A stretch of DNA of 34,871 bases from a bacterium (GCA_024229695.1 JAAESD010000418.1:1-34871), one strand, 5' to 3'; positions 23,340 through 33,501 are shown, counted from the first letter of the stretch. Notes: generated by a model not told the origin, from the letters alone. Translations and numbers: made by a program.

Positions 23340-25731
23340 GAAAGCTTCTAGTTCCAATGGTTGGTTTAAATCTAGTCGTAGCGAAGGTGTGTTACTTTTT
23401 GCTATCGGCCTGTTTTTACTACTCTCACTTTCTTCTGAAGCCCCTTTGTGGAAAGAGATCTTAAACGGCAACAGCGATTTAAAAATATTTGATGCATCAA
23501 ATCGTGGTGGCCCTGTGGGGTCAGCTCTTTCCCTTTTGGTTCGTGCTGCCTTGGGTAACGTATGGTGTTGGCTGTTTGGACTCTGGTTGCTCTGGTCTGG
23601 AAGCCGCAGATTATTTATAAATAAATCATTATTTCAGGATCCTGCAGCAAGATTATTGCCACTCTGGATTACTTCAAGTGCCTGGCTTGGCCAATCTGAA
23701 ATTGCACCTTCGGGAGAATCTGCTGCTCAGTGGGGCGGTATTTTTGGTTATTATATTGCACTCGGTTTTGGTAGACTATTCAGCAAGTGGGGTTCGCTGA
23801 TTTTCTTGTCGTTCTTATTACTGACAGGAATAATCCTGCTGTTAAGACCGTGGTTGAAGCCTTTGTTTAAAGTTGTAACTCCAATATTCACGTTATTTAC
23901 AAATGCATTAACTGCTTTGGGAGCGATTGTTCTCTTCATAATTAAATCGCCTTGGTTGTTAGTCAAAAGTATCTGGAATCTCTGGCGCGGTGTAGGTGAA
24001 GAAATTGGAAGCCTGAAAGGCTCTAAAACAGCTACCAAAACTAAAAAGACTGACCGCACCATTTCAGCACCAGCACCAGCTGAAGTTGTAAGTAATGAAC
24101 CTCGAAAAGTTCATGTTCCAGAGGAAGAGAATGTTGGCAGAGTGGAAACCCCTGTTGAGCAACCGGAATTACCAATTCAACCAGTAGTCACCAAACAGGA
24201 AAGTCACAAGTCGTCAGGTGATTCTGCTGTAGTAGTTACTGAACAAGAGTCACTTCTTAATCCGGGGGCTGCAGATGTGCCATTGCCATCAATGGACTTG
24301 CTTGAAAAGCCACCTGAAGTGTCCACAGACATCTCTGAAGAAGAGCTTAATGATGCTGCCGATTTGCTGGAAGAGACTTTAAAATCGTTTGGAGTGAATG
24401 GTACGGTTAAAGATGTAAGGCCTGGACCTGTAGTTACAACTTTTGAGTACCAGCCTGCAGCTGGTGTAAAGGTCAATGCTATAGTCCAAAGAGCCGATGA
24501 TCTGGCTCTGGCAATGCGTGCCCAATCGATTCGAATGGAGGCACCAATACCGGGGAAAGCTGCTGTCGGAATTGAGATTCCAAATCCGGTTCAGCAGAAG
24601 GTTTATATGCGCGAGGTATTGTCGCGTGCTGCAGATAAAATGGATAAGCCTTTGTCTGTAGTTCTTGGTCGCGATGTTTTTGGTGAACCTACAGTTATTG
24701 ATCTGGCTGCTTTGCCACACTTGCTTGTAGCTGGGTCTACAGGTAGTGGAAAAAGTGTGAGTGTTAATGCAATGATTGTTTCACTTCTTATGCGTTGTGA
24801 TCCAACAATTGTAAGACTGATGCTTATAGACCCCAAGATGCTTGAACTCAATGCCTATAACGGAATTCCACATCTGTTGCACAATGTTGTTACTGAGCCG
24901 AAAAAAGCACTCAGAGCTTTGAAATGGCTTGAAGCTCAGATGGATTTCAGATATCGACGGCTTGCTCGTCACTCAGTTCGTAATATTGAAGGCTACAATG
25001 AAAAAGTTGCAGCTGGAATTATTATGGATAAGGAAGGCGAACAGATAACCGAGCCAATGCCTTACTATGTATGCTTTGTGGATGAGCTGGCAGACTTGAT
25101 GGTTCAGCTTGGACAAGAAGTTGAATTGCCAATTACAAGGCTGGCTCAAAAGGCTCGTGCAGTTGGTATTCACCTGGTTCTGGCAACTCAGCGACCAAGT
25201 GTAGATGTATTAACCGGCGTAATTAAAGCAAATATACCTTGTCGGATATCTTTCAAGGTTGTGCAGATGAATGACTCTAGAACTATTCTCGATACCAAGG
25301 GAGCAGAAAAATTGCTTGGTAAGGGAGATATGCTTTATCTGATGCCAGGCAGGGCAATGCCGATGCGTGTCCATGGTGCATTTGTTGATGTTGATGAATG
25401 TGAAGCTGTTGCTGAGCACTGGCGCAATTACAGCGATACAACTAAACATATAGAGTTGACAGAAGAGAAAGCTGCATCAGTTGGTGGAACAAATAGTGCT
25501 GGCGATGCTCTGTTTGAGCAGGCGAGACAAGTTGTTGTTACAACTCAGCAAGGCTCAACATCGATGTTGCAACGTAAGCTCAGTGTTGGTTATGCCAGAG
25601 CAGGCAGAATGATGGATCAACTTGAGGAAGCTGGCATCGTTGGGCCATTTGTTGGCAGTAAAGCACGAGAAGTTCTGATGACAATGGAAGAACTGCAAGC
25701 ACTGACAAGTGGTGATGGAGATACTGAGTGA
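23317..25731 (+). CDS. ftsK: DNA translocase FtsK/SpoIIIE
   Basis: 804 residues from GTG at 23317, preceded at a 10-base distance by GGAGGGG. The frame is open to 23245, but starts there would overlap accC by up to 95 bases. N-terminal membrane part (about 25-225, four or more hydrophobic segments), a Lys/Thr- then Pro/Glu-rich linker (about 230-345), then the RecA-like motor: Walker A in AGSTGSGKS with Lys479, and Walker [13 protein letters not shown]. The C-terminal winged-helix gamma domain ([22 protein letters not shown]) reads KOPS-type DNA signals. It pumps chromosome ends through the closing septum and activates dimer resolution. The linker is much shorter than in E. coli. Confidence 0.95.
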   Translation: MAARKKRKKASSSNGWFKSSRSEGVLLFAIGLFLLLSLSSEAPLWKEILNGNSDLKIFDASNRGGPVGSALSLLVRAALGNVWCWLFGLWLLWSGSRRLFINKSLFQDPAARLLPLWITSSAWLGQSEIAPSGESAAQWGGIFGYYIALGFGRLFSKWGSLIFLSFLLLTGIILLLRPWLKPLFKVVTPIFTLFTNALTALGAIVLFIIKSPWLLVKSIWNLWRGVGEEIGSLKGSKTATKTKKTDRTISAPAPAEVVSNEPRKVHVPEEENVGRVETPVEQPELPIQPVVTKQESHKSSGDSAVVVTEQESLLNPGAADVPLPSMDLLEKPPEVSTDISEEELNDAADLLEETLKSFGVNGTVKDVRPGPVVTTFEYQPAAGVKVNAIVQRADDLALAMRAQSIRMEAPIPGKAAVGIEIPNPVQQKVYMREVLSRAADKMDKPLSVVLGRDVFGEPTVIDLAALPHLLVAGSTGSGKSVSVNAMIVSLLMRCDPTIVRLMLIDPKMLELNAYNGIPHLLHNVVTEPKKALRALKWLEAQMDFRYRRLARHSVRNIEGYNEKVAAGIIMDKEGEQITEPMPYYVCFVDELADLMVQLGQEVELPITRLAQKARAVGIHLVLATQRPSVDVLTGVIKANIPCRISFKVVQMNDSRTILDTKGAEKLLGKGDMLYLMPGRAMPMRVHGAFVDVDECEAVAEHWRNYSDTTKHIELTEEKAASVGGTNSAGDALFEQARQVVVTTQQGSTSMLQRKLSVGYARAGRMMDQLEEAGIVGPFVGSKAREVLMTMEELQALTSGDGDTE

Positions 25732-27098
25732 GACCGTTAAAAGTTCACACAATGACCATTGGTTGTGACAAAAACCTTGTTGATTCAGAGGTTTTGCTCG
25801 GCAAGTTCAAGAACAGAGGGCTGGTGCCAACAGTAGAACTTGATGACGCCGATGTCTGGGTACTGAATACTTGTGGGTTTATTGATGCTGCTCGCAAAGA
25901 CAGTTACGATGCAATTGAAGATCTCTGTCAACGCAAGGATGGCAGGACCCTGATTGTTATTGGGTGCCTGTCACAGGAGCATAGCACAGAAATTGCCAGT
26001 CGATTTCCTGATGTTGATCACATAGCAGGTGTGGGAAACTTTGATCAGGTGATCGAAAAAGTATTCGATGGCGAAAAGATGATAGAAATTGTCTCACCGG
26101 ACCTGGTGGAATATTCCGGATTTCAAGAACGCGAGATACTGACACCAGCACATATTGCTTTCGTGAAAATCAGTGAAGGATGCAATTACAGCTGTTCATT
26201 TTGTCGTATCCCACGCATCAGAGGTAAACAACGTAGCAGACCAATTTCAGATATTGTTACGGAAGTCAGGCAACTTGCAGCTTCTGGTGTTCTGGAAATA
26301 ATGCTGGTTTCACAAAACTCAAGTGATTACGGCAGGGATTCTGGTGAAAACCTGCTACAGCTGGTAACTGAATTGTCAAAGGTCGATGGAATAATCTGGA
26401 TTCGATTACTTTATTTATATCCTGGTATCATTCCAACAGAAGATCTGAAAAATATTTTATCGATAGAAAAAGTAGTGCCATATCTTGATATGCCAATTCA
26501 GCATGCATCGCCACAGGTGCTCCGTGCAATGAACAGGCCATTTAATATCGACGCAACCTTGAAATTGTTCACTGATTTGCGATCCGCAAGGCCCGATATA
26601 GCATTGCGCACTACAGTTTTGCTCGGCTTTCCGGGAGAAGAAGAGTCTGATATCGAAATGACTGCTGATTTTATGGAAGCAGTTAGATTTGATCACTTGG
26701 GAACATACAGGTATTCACCTGAAATTGGAACTGCAGGTGCTGAGCTGGAGTTAACTGTTGACGACGAAGATGTTGCCGACAGGGAAGCCCGCTTGATGGA
26801 TTTGCAGAGCGAACACTCTCTGCAACGTCAGTTGTTGAAAAAAGATAGCAAACAGTTACTCTTAGTAGACTCAATTGAACCAGTCGAGCAGTGGAAAGAA
26901 TTGATTGCCGATTTTTCGCAATCAGGTTTACTGTCGGGCAGTAATGTTGCAGTAGCACGCACACCATATCTTGGTTATGATATTGATGGTGTGGTTCTTC
27001 TGGATGCTCAAGGTTTAAAAGCTGGTCAGTGGGTAAATTCTAAACTTGTTGATGTGACAGCTTATGATTCCCTGGCTGTACAATTAATGGAGGATTAG
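25728..27098 (+). CDS. rimO: Ribosomal protein S12 methylthiotransferase
   Basis: 456 residues. The GTG start overlaps the ftsK stop (GTGA). N-terminal MTTase domain: TIGCDKNLVDSE, NTCGFIDAA and GCLSQE supply the three cysteines of the first iron-sulfur cluster. The radical SAM domain has CNYSCSFCRIPRIRGKQRSR with Cys152, Cys156 and Cys159, and the TRAM domain is C-terminal. V-D-S-E after the first Cys and the lack of the MiaB-type N-terminal block favour RimO over MiaB. It methylthiolates the beta-carbon of an Asp in ribosomal protein S12. Linked to ftsK by overlap. Confidence 0.93.
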   Translation: MRPLKVHTMTIGCDKNLVDSEVLLGKFKNRGLVPTVELDDADVWVLNTCGFIDAARKDSYDAIEDLCQRKDGRTLIVIGCLSQEHSTEIASRFPDVDHIAGVGNFDQVIEKVFDGEKMIEIVSPDLVEYSGFQEREILTPAHIAFVKISEGCNYSCSFCRIPRIRGKQRSRPISDIVTEVRQLAASGVLEIMLVSQNSSDYGRDSGENLLQLVTELSKVDGIIWIRLLYLYPGIIPTEDLKNILSIEKVVPYLDMPIQHASPQVLRAMNRPFNIDATLKLFTDLRSARPDIALRTTVLLGFPGEEESDIEMTADFMEAVRFDHLGTYRYSPEIGTAGAELELTVDDEDVADREARLMDLQSEHSLQRQLLKKDSKQLLLVDSIEPVEQWKELIADFSQSGLLSGSNVAVARTPYLGYDIDGVVLLDAQGLKAGQWVNSKLVDVTAYDSLAVQLMED

Positions 27099-27099
27099 T

Positions 27100-27771
27100 G
27101 TGAAATTCTGGTCTTTTTTAATATTCTCGACTTTAATGATTGTTGCAGCGATGCCTCTTTTTGCTGATGAAAATTCAGTTGAGGTGCAAAGTAATTTATT
27201 TGAAGTGCGAGCTATGCTTTTCGATGTTGCTGAAAAAATCGGTGGCACAATTCCAGCTCAAAAAGCAGATGTAGTGTTTGTACCATCTGTAACTCATGAA
27301 GCCAATGACCTTCTTCTTGAGTCATTGACAACAGTATTGACAAATGCAGGTCACACAGTGTTGTTGGATGAATCGTCATCTGTCGGTTCTCAGGAGGATA
27401 CAGAGTTTATCAAACCTGTCGGTGATTATCGCATCGTGTTCAGTTTGAAAGAAGTAGACTTGACCTATCCCAATGCGGGCCGAAAGTTTGGTTTATGGAG
27501 ACAATGGGTCGATCGCGATCTATTTGTTTCAGTTCATGCGCGAGTCATTGATACGAGCTCGAGCGTGGTCCTTTTGGACAAGCTGATAAACAGCAGTAAA
27601 TATGACAGAATTGCTGCAAATGATTTTGAAACAATAGAGTCCAGTGCCTATAGTTTCACAAACGCCGATGTTTCAGAAAGTGGTGTACGCCGTGTTCTTG
27701 AACAGGTTGTTGTAATTAGTGCTTTGAGTGGGATGGTAGCAGCCTACTTTGCAAATACCGGTAGTCAATAG
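27100..27771 (+). CDS. Exported hypothetical protein next to bamD
   Basis: 223 residues, GTG start just after the rimO stop with GGAGG upstream. The N-terminus (KFWSFLIFSTLMIVAAMPLFADE) is a clear signal peptide with a likely A-x-A-like cleavage at FAD. The mature part starts with an amphipathic segment and then VFVPSVTHEANDLLLESL, a TVLLDE strand, YRIVFSLKEVDLTYP, and RDLFVSVHARVIDT. The alternating pattern suggests a mixed alpha/beta fold like that of envelope proteins that build pores or sense envelope state (CsgG/FlgO-like), but I cannot confirm a family. It ends with a hydrophobic stretch (VVVISALSGMVAAYFA). Positioned directly before bamD, so an outer-membrane role is plausible. Confidence 0.7.
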   Translation: MKFWSFLIFSTLMIVAAMPLFADENSVEVQSNLFEVRAMLFDVAEKIGGTIPAQKADVVFVPSVTHEANDLLLESLTTVLTNAGHTVLLDESSSVGSQEDTEFIKPVGDYRIVFSLKEVDLTYPNAGRKFGLWRQWVDRDLFVSVHARVIDTSSSVVLLDKLINSSKYDRIAANDFETIESSAYSFTNADVSESGVRRVLEQVVVISALSGMVAAYFANTGSQ

Positions 27772-27784
27772 AAAGTGTGTTTCG

Positions 27785-28438
27785 ATGAATAACAAGCAAC
27801 TGTTTTTAATATCTTCGTTATTAATATTACTCTTCATTCTTTCAGGATGTGGTACAGGTAATCCCTATACTGCAGGTTCCTTTTTGAGGGGCCAACACTT
27901 TGATGACCATGGGCAAAATCGTGAAGCTGCGGAAGCTTATGGATCGTTTGTCAGAATGAGCCCAACTGACTCTTTAGCTTGCGAGGCACAGTTTAACAAA
28001 GCGATGTGTTATATTGAGTTAGAAGAGTACCCTCTAGCAGTTGTTGAACTGCAAATTTTGCGTAAAGAGTACCCAACTTGTGATTATGTTGGTAACTCCT
28101 GGTTTATGGAAGCAGAAGCTCAATATTTACAGGTAAATGGCCCAGAAGTTGATATATCTCCTGCTATAGCATCCAGAGAGCTGTATACTCAATTTCTCAG
28201 CTTGTTTCCCGACAATTCAAATGTTCCAGTAGCACAAAATCGTCTTATTGAAATCTCGGATCTGGTTGTCCATAAACGCTTAAATATGGTAAAAACATAT
28301 ATGCAATTGCGCCAATATGATGCTGCGATGATAGTACTGGAGCGTGTCCTTGTTGACGAGCCAGACAGTCAATTGCTGGATGAAGTATTGGAAATGAAAG
28401 AAGTGGTTGCAGCAAAACAACCCAAGACGGAGGATTGA
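27785..28438 (+). CDS. bamD: Outer-membrane assembly lipoprotein BamD (YfiO) family
   Basis: 217 residues from ATG at 27785; the frame is open to 27749, but that part overlaps the preceding gene and would hide the signal peptide. Signal peptide with lipobox LSGC (Cys22) makes it a lipoprotein. The mature protein has BamD-type tetratricopeptide helices: GNPYTAGSFLRGQHFDDHGQNREAAEAY-like repeat 1, then A-x-F-x-K-A-x-C-Y-x-x-x-E-Y-x-x-A-x-x-E-L-x-x-x-x-x-x-Y-P, and later S-R-E-L-Y-T-Q-F-L-x-x-F-P-D. BamD works with BamA to insert beta-barrel proteins into the outer membrane. The length is a little below E. coli BamD (245). Confidence 0.82.
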   Translation: MNNKQLFLISSLLILLFILSGCGTGNPYTAGSFLRGQHFDDHGQNREAAEAYGSFVRMSPTDSLACEAQFNKAMCYIELEEYPLAVVELQILRKEYPTCDYVGNSWFMEAEAQYLQVNGPEVDISPAIASRELYTQFLSLFPDNSNVPVAQNRLIEISDLVVHKRLNMVKTYMQLRQYDAAMIVLERVLVDEPDSQLLDEVLEMKEVVAAKQPKTED

Positions 28439-28446
28439 GTTGAACT

Positions 28447-29043
28447 ATGGTCGTCGGTATTTATGGAGGTGCATTTGATCCAGTCCACAACGGCCATTTG
28501 GCCCTTGTAAAAGAACTGCTTTCTTCTGGCATTTGCAGCCGGATAAAATTGATACCAGCTGCTCATTCTCCTCTGAAAAATAAAGCCTCTGCTTCACAAT
28601 TCGACAGACTGAATATGCTCAAACTTGCTATCGGATCAAACTCCCTGGTAGAAATTGATGAATTGGAAATCAATAGATCGGGTTCAAGCTGGACAATCGA
28701 AACTGTACGCACTTTAACTGAAAATTCTCCTCAAATTACATTCAAATTAATTATTGGGCAGGATAATCTTGTACTATTTGACAAATGGAAGAACCACAAA
28801 GAAATCCTGGATATGGTTGATTTAATTGTAATACCTCGTGGTGATGGGGAACTGGTTGTTCCAGAATATTTAAGCCACAAATGCCAGGTGTTGGAAGGGT
28901 TTTCCATGCCTCAATCATCATCGGATATTCGCAAGGCCATAAGCTGTGGTGTTATAGGAAAAGATGATCTGCCTGCTTCGGTGCTTGAGTACATTCGCGA
29001 TAACAATCTTTACAACACAGCTGAACAGATCTCGGGAGATTAG
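28447..29043 (+). CDS. nadD: Nicotinate-nucleotide adenylyltransferase
   Basis: 198 residues. The nucleotidyltransferase motif GGAFDPVHNGH (residues 7-17) and the C-terminal SSSDIRKAI (the S-S/T-x-I-R motif) are both present, with the middle LIIGQDNLVLFDKWKN typical for NadD. It makes nicotinate adenine dinucleotide from nicotinate mononucleotide and ATP, the penultimate step of NAD synthesis. The GGAGG in the end of bamD is 13 bases upstream of the ATG, a loose spacing. polA starts two bases after its stop. Confidence 0.94.
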   Translation: MVVGIYGGAFDPVHNGHLALVKELLSSGICSRIKLIPAAHSPLKNKASASQFDRLNMLKLAIGSNSLVEIDELEINRSGSSWTIETVRTLTENSPQITFKLIIGQDNLVLFDKWKNHKEILDMVDLIVIPRGDGELVVPEYLSHKCQVLEGFSMPQSSSDIRKAISCGVIGKDDLPASVLEYIRDNNLYNTAEQISGD

Positions 29044-29045
29044 CT

Positions 29046-31775
29046 ATGTCCACAATATTAGTCGATGGGTCAGCACTCCTTTACAGATCGTTTTATGCTT
29101 TCGCAAACAGGCAGTTGCAATCAAAAAGTGGTGAACTTACTTCCGTTTCTTTTGGTGTATTTACAAGCTTGTTGAAAGTTATCAGAGAGTACAAGCCTGA
29201 CCATCTTGCCGTTGTTTTTGATGTAAAAGGTAAGAACTTTCGACATGAAATATATGAAGATTATAAAGCAAATCGTAAGCCAATGCCTGACGAACTCAGG
29301 GAACAGATTCCACAACTGAAAGACTTGCTAGGTTTGTGGGGGGTCCCGGTTTTTGAGAAAAGTGGCTTTGAAGCAGACGATGTCCTGGCCACAATGGCTC
29401 GCCTGATTTCCGACAAGGATGATGTCTTCCTCTATAGCGGGGACAAAGATTTTATGCAGTTGCTGAAGTCCAGTGTTTCCATGATTAAGCCTGGGAAAAA
29501 CAATCAGCTTACAGAATATACCGTTGAAGATGTCGATAAGGATTTCGGTTTGTTGCCGACACAGTTAATAGATGTATTTGCACTGTCGGGTGATAGTAGC
29601 GATAACATCCCTGGTGCCCCTGGTGTTGGCCCAAAGACTGCCACAAAACTTATTCAACAGTTCGGTGGTCTGAACGAGTTGTTTGAACAACTTGATTCTG
29701 CAGATTTAACTCCACGTTTGAAACGAATATTATCAGAAAACAGGGAACAGATTCTGATGTCCCGCAAACTGTTTGTTATCGATGATAAAGTACCAGTCGA
29801 TTTTGAATTGGATCAGTTGAAAACTTTATTGCCAACCAATGAAGCTGTAACTGCAAGATTGGGTGACCTGGGGCTGAGGCAGGTTTTAGCACAGACCGTA
29901 AATGTTGCCGCAGAGTTGGGACAGGAGCAGCCTGTTATTGAAGAAGCTCCAGAAATATTGCCAGTGACTTCAGAGCATAAGGTTATCTCGAATGCGAATG
30001 ACCTTACTGAATTTGTTGTTTCGCTGAAACAAGCAAATGAAATTGCAATAACAGTTGTACCTGATGGAATCGGTTTTGACTCGGCACACCTGGCTGGAAT
30101 TGCGATTAAAGGAAATAGCGGGGATACCGCATATATCCCTGTGCTGGAATATTCTGAAGAGCCTCAAACATCGCTTTTTGAAGTAGAACCAGTTGATAAT
30201 CTCAGCTGGATCAAGCCAATATTGGCTCCACTATTGAGTTTGGATTCATTAAGCAAGAGTATTCATAATGTGAAAGACAGTAGTTGGGTTCTGGCCAGGC
30301 ATGGCTTGCCACTGGCTGGGGAAATATTTGATACAATGTTGTCGGCCTATGTACTGCAATCGGTGGAGAGTGACTATTCGGTGGAACATTTGTCCGCGGT
30401 TTGTTTAAGCTCTCCCATTGAAAAACTTCCGCCCAGAGGTGTCAAATCGCTACCAATGGATACAGTTGCAAAACACTCTTGTGAGTTGACGGTTGCAATT
30501 GACCAATTGAGCAAGCTTTTCAAAGAGCAATACAGTTCTGCATCTTCACAGCATGAGCTTCTTGATATTCTGGAAACTCCGATATCGGCAATGTTATATA
30601 GAATGGAACAGCATGGCATTAAGCTGGACCTGGATTATTTGTCGGAACTCCAGGGGCAATTTACTTCAAGAATCAAAACACTTGAGACTGCGATATATGA
30701 TCTTGCGGGTGAAGAATTCAATATCAACAGCTCCAAACAATTGTCTGTAATTCTCTTTGATAAAATAGGGCTCAAACCTGTAAAAAAGATTGCATCAGGG
30801 TGGAGTACGGATTCAACTGTATTGTCTGCTTTGTCGGGACAGCACCAACTGCCAAAGCTAATGCTGGAATATCGTGGTCTTGCCAAGCTGCTCAATACTT
30901 ATGTGACTGGATTACCCAACCAGGTAAATAACACTTCAGGTCTTGTACATACATCTTTCAATCAGGCAGTTACTGCAACGGGAAGATTGTCGTCGTCAAA
31001 CCCAAATCTGCAAAACATTCCTATTCGATCTGAAGATGGCAAGCTGATCCGCAGAGCATTTGTTCCACGTCAGAGTGGAAATATTTTCCTGTCGGCAGAT
31101 TATTCCCAGGTTGAATTGCGATTGCTTGCTCACTTGTCAAAAGATGAAAGGTTGATTGAAACATTTAATGTTGGTGGTGACGTTCATCGTAGAACGGCTG
31201 CATTAATTGCGGATGTTTCCGAAGACGAAGTTACAGCAGAGATGCGAAGCCGAGCCAAGGCAATCAACTTTGGAGTAATTTATGGCATGGGAGCTCGTGC
31301 ACTTGCCAAACAAATTGACGTTAAAGTGAGAGAAGCATCAGGTTTTATCGATGAATATTTCGTTACTTATCCTGGTGTAAAATCATTTATCGATAATACG
31401 AAAAGTGAAGCAAGAGAAGCTCGCCAGGTGAGCACAATTATGGGAAGAGTTCGCAGGCTTCCTGATATCACTTCAAATAACCCAAGGTTGCGAAGTTTTC
31501 AGGAGAGGGTTGCAGTCAACACTCCAATTCAAGGTTCAGCAGCTGACCTTATTAAGTTGGCAATGTTGGCTGTGGATGAAAAGATATCAGGCATTGACCC
31601 CGAAGTCAGAATCTTGCTGCAGGTTCATGATGAACTGTTAATAGAATTGCCGGCTGAAAGAGCTGACGAAATTTCTGTACTAGTTCGAGAAGCAATGGAG
31701 CAGGTTATTGAGTTGTCAGTTCCATTAATTGTCGATATTCACACAGGTGCAAACTGGGCTGAGGCCCACGATTGA
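29046..31775 (+). CDS. polA: DNA polymerase I with apparently inactive proofreading domain
   Basis: 909 residues. 5'-3' exonuclease domain (about 1-290): ILVDGSALLYRSFYAF, DYKANRKPMPDELR, GFEADDVLA, YSGDKDFMQL, LSGDSSDNIPG and GVGPKTATKL are intact. The 3'-5' exonuclease-like domain (about 310-490) lacks the D-x-E of Exo I; the corresponding stretch is IAITVVPDGIGFDSA. The Exo II and III positions are also altered, so proofreading is probably lost as in Taq. Polymerase domain: motif A SADYSQVELRLLAHLS (Asp685), motif B RSRAKAINFGVIYGMG, and motif C VHDELLIEL (Asp862) are complete. Role: Okazaki fragment maturation and excision repair. A short linker with Pro/Glu runs about 280-310. Confidence 0.96.
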   Translation: MSTILVDGSALLYRSFYAFANRQLQSKSGELTSVSFGVFTSLLKVIREYKPDHLAVVFDVKGKNFRHEIYEDYKANRKPMPDELREQIPQLKDLLGLWGVPVFEKSGFEADDVLATMARLISDKDDVFLYSGDKDFMQLLKSSVSMIKPGKNNQLTEYTVEDVDKDFGLLPTQLIDVFALSGDSSDNIPGAPGVGPKTATKLIQQFGGLNELFEQLDSADLTPRLKRILSENREQILMSRKLFVIDDKVPVDFELDQLKTLLPTNEAVTARLGDLGLRQVLAQTVNVAAELGQEQPVIEEAPEILPVTSEHKVISNANDLTEFVVSLKQANEIAITVVPDGIGFDSAHLAGIAIKGNSGDTAYIPVLEYSEEPQTSLFEVEPVDNLSWIKPILAPLLSLDSLSKSIHNVKDSSWVLARHGLPLAGEIFDTMLSAYVLQSVESDYSVEHLSAVCLSSPIEKLPPRGVKSLPMDTVAKHSCELTVAIDQLSKLFKEQYSSASSQHELLDILETPISAMLYRMEQHGIKLDLDYLSELQGQFTSRIKTLETAIYDLAGEEFNINSSKQLSVILFDKIGLKPVKKIASGWSTDSTVLSALSGQHQLPKLMLEYRGLAKLLNTYVTGLPNQVNNTSGLVHTSFNQAVTATGRLSSSNPNLQNIPIRSEDGKLIRRAFVPRQSGNIFLSADYSQVELRLLAHLSKDERLIETFNVGGDVHRRTAALIADVSEDEVTAEMRSRAKAINFGVIYGMGARALAKQIDVKVREASGFIDEYFVTYPGVKSFIDNTKSEAREARQVSTIMGRVRRLPDITSNNPRLRSFQERVAVNTPIQGSAADLIKLAMLAVDEKISGIDPEVRILLQVHDELLIELPAERADEISVLVREAMEQVIELSVPLIVDIHTGANWAEAHD

Positions 31776-31783
31776 GAATAAAG

Positions 31784-32365
31784 ATGAAATTATGGGCAAT
31801 TGCAGGACCAATCGCTGCAGGGAAATCTACTCTTGTAGAAATTCTGGCTGAAGCTGGTGCGCATATTATTGATGCTGATAAATTGGGACATCGTGTCCTT
31901 GAACAAGCCGAAATAAATGATGCCATAGAATGTGAGTTTGGTATTGAGTGCGCAGATAGAAGTAAGCTGTCTGAACTGGTATTTTCCGATTCAATTAAAC
32001 TCCAGAAGTTAAATCAAATTGTTCAGCCACAACTCGAAAAAGCAATTATTGAATCTATAAATAATGTTTCTTTAATGAATCCTCAGCCACCTCTTGCAGT
32101 ATTGGATGCTGCCGTGTATTTTCAGTTCACTTCTTTACCGAAGATGGATCTCACTATTTCTGTGACTGCTTCTGAAGATTTTAGAGTAATGCGCCTGATA
32201 GACCGGAATGGTCTTACAAAAGAGCAGGCTCTCGCCAGGGTTGAATCTCAAAGAGATTTATATTCTGGATTTTTAGAAGCTGAGGTGGTAATGGTTAACG
32301 ACGGTTCCGAAGAACAGTTCAAAAAAGCCGCAATGAAATTCGTCGTTGAGAAGTTTCCTCGTTAG
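31784..32365 (+). CDS. coaE: Dephospho-CoA kinase
   Basis: 193 residues from the ATG at 31784; an in-frame TTG at 31772 overlaps the polA stop. The P-loop GPIAAGKST (8-16) differs from the common G-G-I-G-S-G-K-S, but Lys14 and Ser15 are kept. The next block is HIIDADKLGH with the substrate-binding Asp pair. Further family segments are LNQIVQPQ, VLDAAVYFQF (in place of the usual D-x-P-L-L-F) and R-x-x-x-Q. It phosphorylates the ribose 3'-OH of dephospho-CoA to make CoA. The polA-coaE pairing is a common gene order in several phyla. The substitutions are moderate, and I regard the enzyme as active. Confidence 0.87.
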   Translation: MKLWAIAGPIAAGKSTLVEILAEAGAHIIDADKLGHRVLEQAEINDAIECEFGIECADRSKLSELVFSDSIKLQKLNQIVQPQLEKAIIESINNVSLMNPQPPLAVLDAAVYFQFTSLPKMDLTISVTASEDFRVMRLIDRNGLTKEQALARVESQRDLYSGFLEAEVVMVNDGSEEQFKKAAMKFVVEKFPR

Positions 32366-32379
32366 CAGACTGGAAAATA

Positions 32380-33487
32380 GTGAAAGAACAGATCGAAATA
32401 TTAGAAAGTTTAAATAAAAGAATAGATAGCCTCAAGGAGGGTCTTTGACTTACCTGCCCTCAACTCTGAATTCAAAAAACTTCTAGACCTGCAGTCTGAT
32501 GCCTCATTCTGGAATGATAAAGATGAAGCTGAAAAAGTATTGCGTCGTTGCAGGGTTTTAAAGCAATGGATTGATCCAGTTTCAGCTGCTGTTGAAAGTT
32601 ATGAAGAGATTCAGCTGATGATTGAACTCCTTTCTGAAGAACCTGATTCTGAAATCGAAGCCGATGCAATTTCTGAAATATCAAAACTTGCTGCCACTGT
32701 GGATAAACTCGAATCCCAATTCATGCTCAGTGGTGATGATGATTCTCTGGGTGCTCTTCTTGAAATACATCCTGGTGCAGGTGGAGTGGAATCTCAGGAT
32801 TGGGCTGAAATGTTGATGCGCATGTATACCAGATATTTTGAACGCAACAACATGAGTTATTCTACAGTTGATTTGCAGGGTGGGGATGAAGCAGGCATCA
32901 AATCGGTTACTTTTGAAATCAAAGCTGATTTTGCATATGGGTACTTGAAAAGTGAATCTGGTGTTCATCGACTTGTCAGAATATCACCTTTCGATGCTCA
33001 AAGCAGGAGACATACTTCATTTGCTTCAGTATTTGTTTTCCCGCTGGTTGAAGGCGATGTTGAAGTTGAAATTGATGAGTCAGACATCAGGATGGATACA
33101 TACCGAGCAAGCGGTGCTGGTGGCCAGCATGTGAACAAGACTGACAGTGCAGTTCGGTTGACTCATATACCAACTGGCCTTGTTACTCAAAGTCAGAGCC
33201 AAAGGTCGCAATTGCGCAACAAGGAAAGCGCAATGAAAATGCTCAAGGCCAAACTTTATGTTAAGGCTGTTGAAGCAGAAAAACTCAAACGCTCAGACCT
33301 TGAAGACAACAAAATGGAGATTGCATGGGGTAGCCAAATACGGTCCTATGTGTTACATCCATACACGAAAGTTAAGGACCATCGGACAGATTACGAAACT
33401 GGAAATTCCCAGGCTATCCTGGACGGCGATCTAGGCAAATTCATTGAAGCCTATTTGCGGGCAACAAGCAATGCAGGTGCAAAATAA
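32380..33487 (+). CDS. prfB: Peptide chain release factor 2, with programmed +1 frameshift
   Basis: The protein is coded in two frames: 32380-32445 (22 residues, GTG start) and 32447-33484, stop at 33485-33487; 368 residues in all, E. coli RF2 having 365. Frame one ends at the in-frame TGA (32446-32448). Reading shifts by +1 at CTT-TGA-C, so Asp follows Leu22. The decoding tripeptide is Ser202-Pro203-Phe204 (E. coli 205-207), and the hydrolysis motif GGQ is at 247-249 (E. coli 250-252). Those positions agree only if the frameshift join is made. RF2 ends translation at UGA and UAA. Its own level controls the shift. lysS follows 14 bases later, as in E. coli and many other bacteria. Confidence 0.96.
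32434..32449 (+). promoter_or_regulatory. prfB autoregulatory frameshift site
   Basis: AAGGAGGG (32434-32441) is an internal Shine-Dalgarno-like element. One base later comes the slip codon CTT (32443-32445) and the stop TGA followed by C (32446-32449). The layout is the same as the E. coli RF2 site, AGGGGG-TAT-CTT-TGA-C. Confidence 0.95.
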
Positions 33488-33501
33488 ACAAGGAGACAGT
33501 C

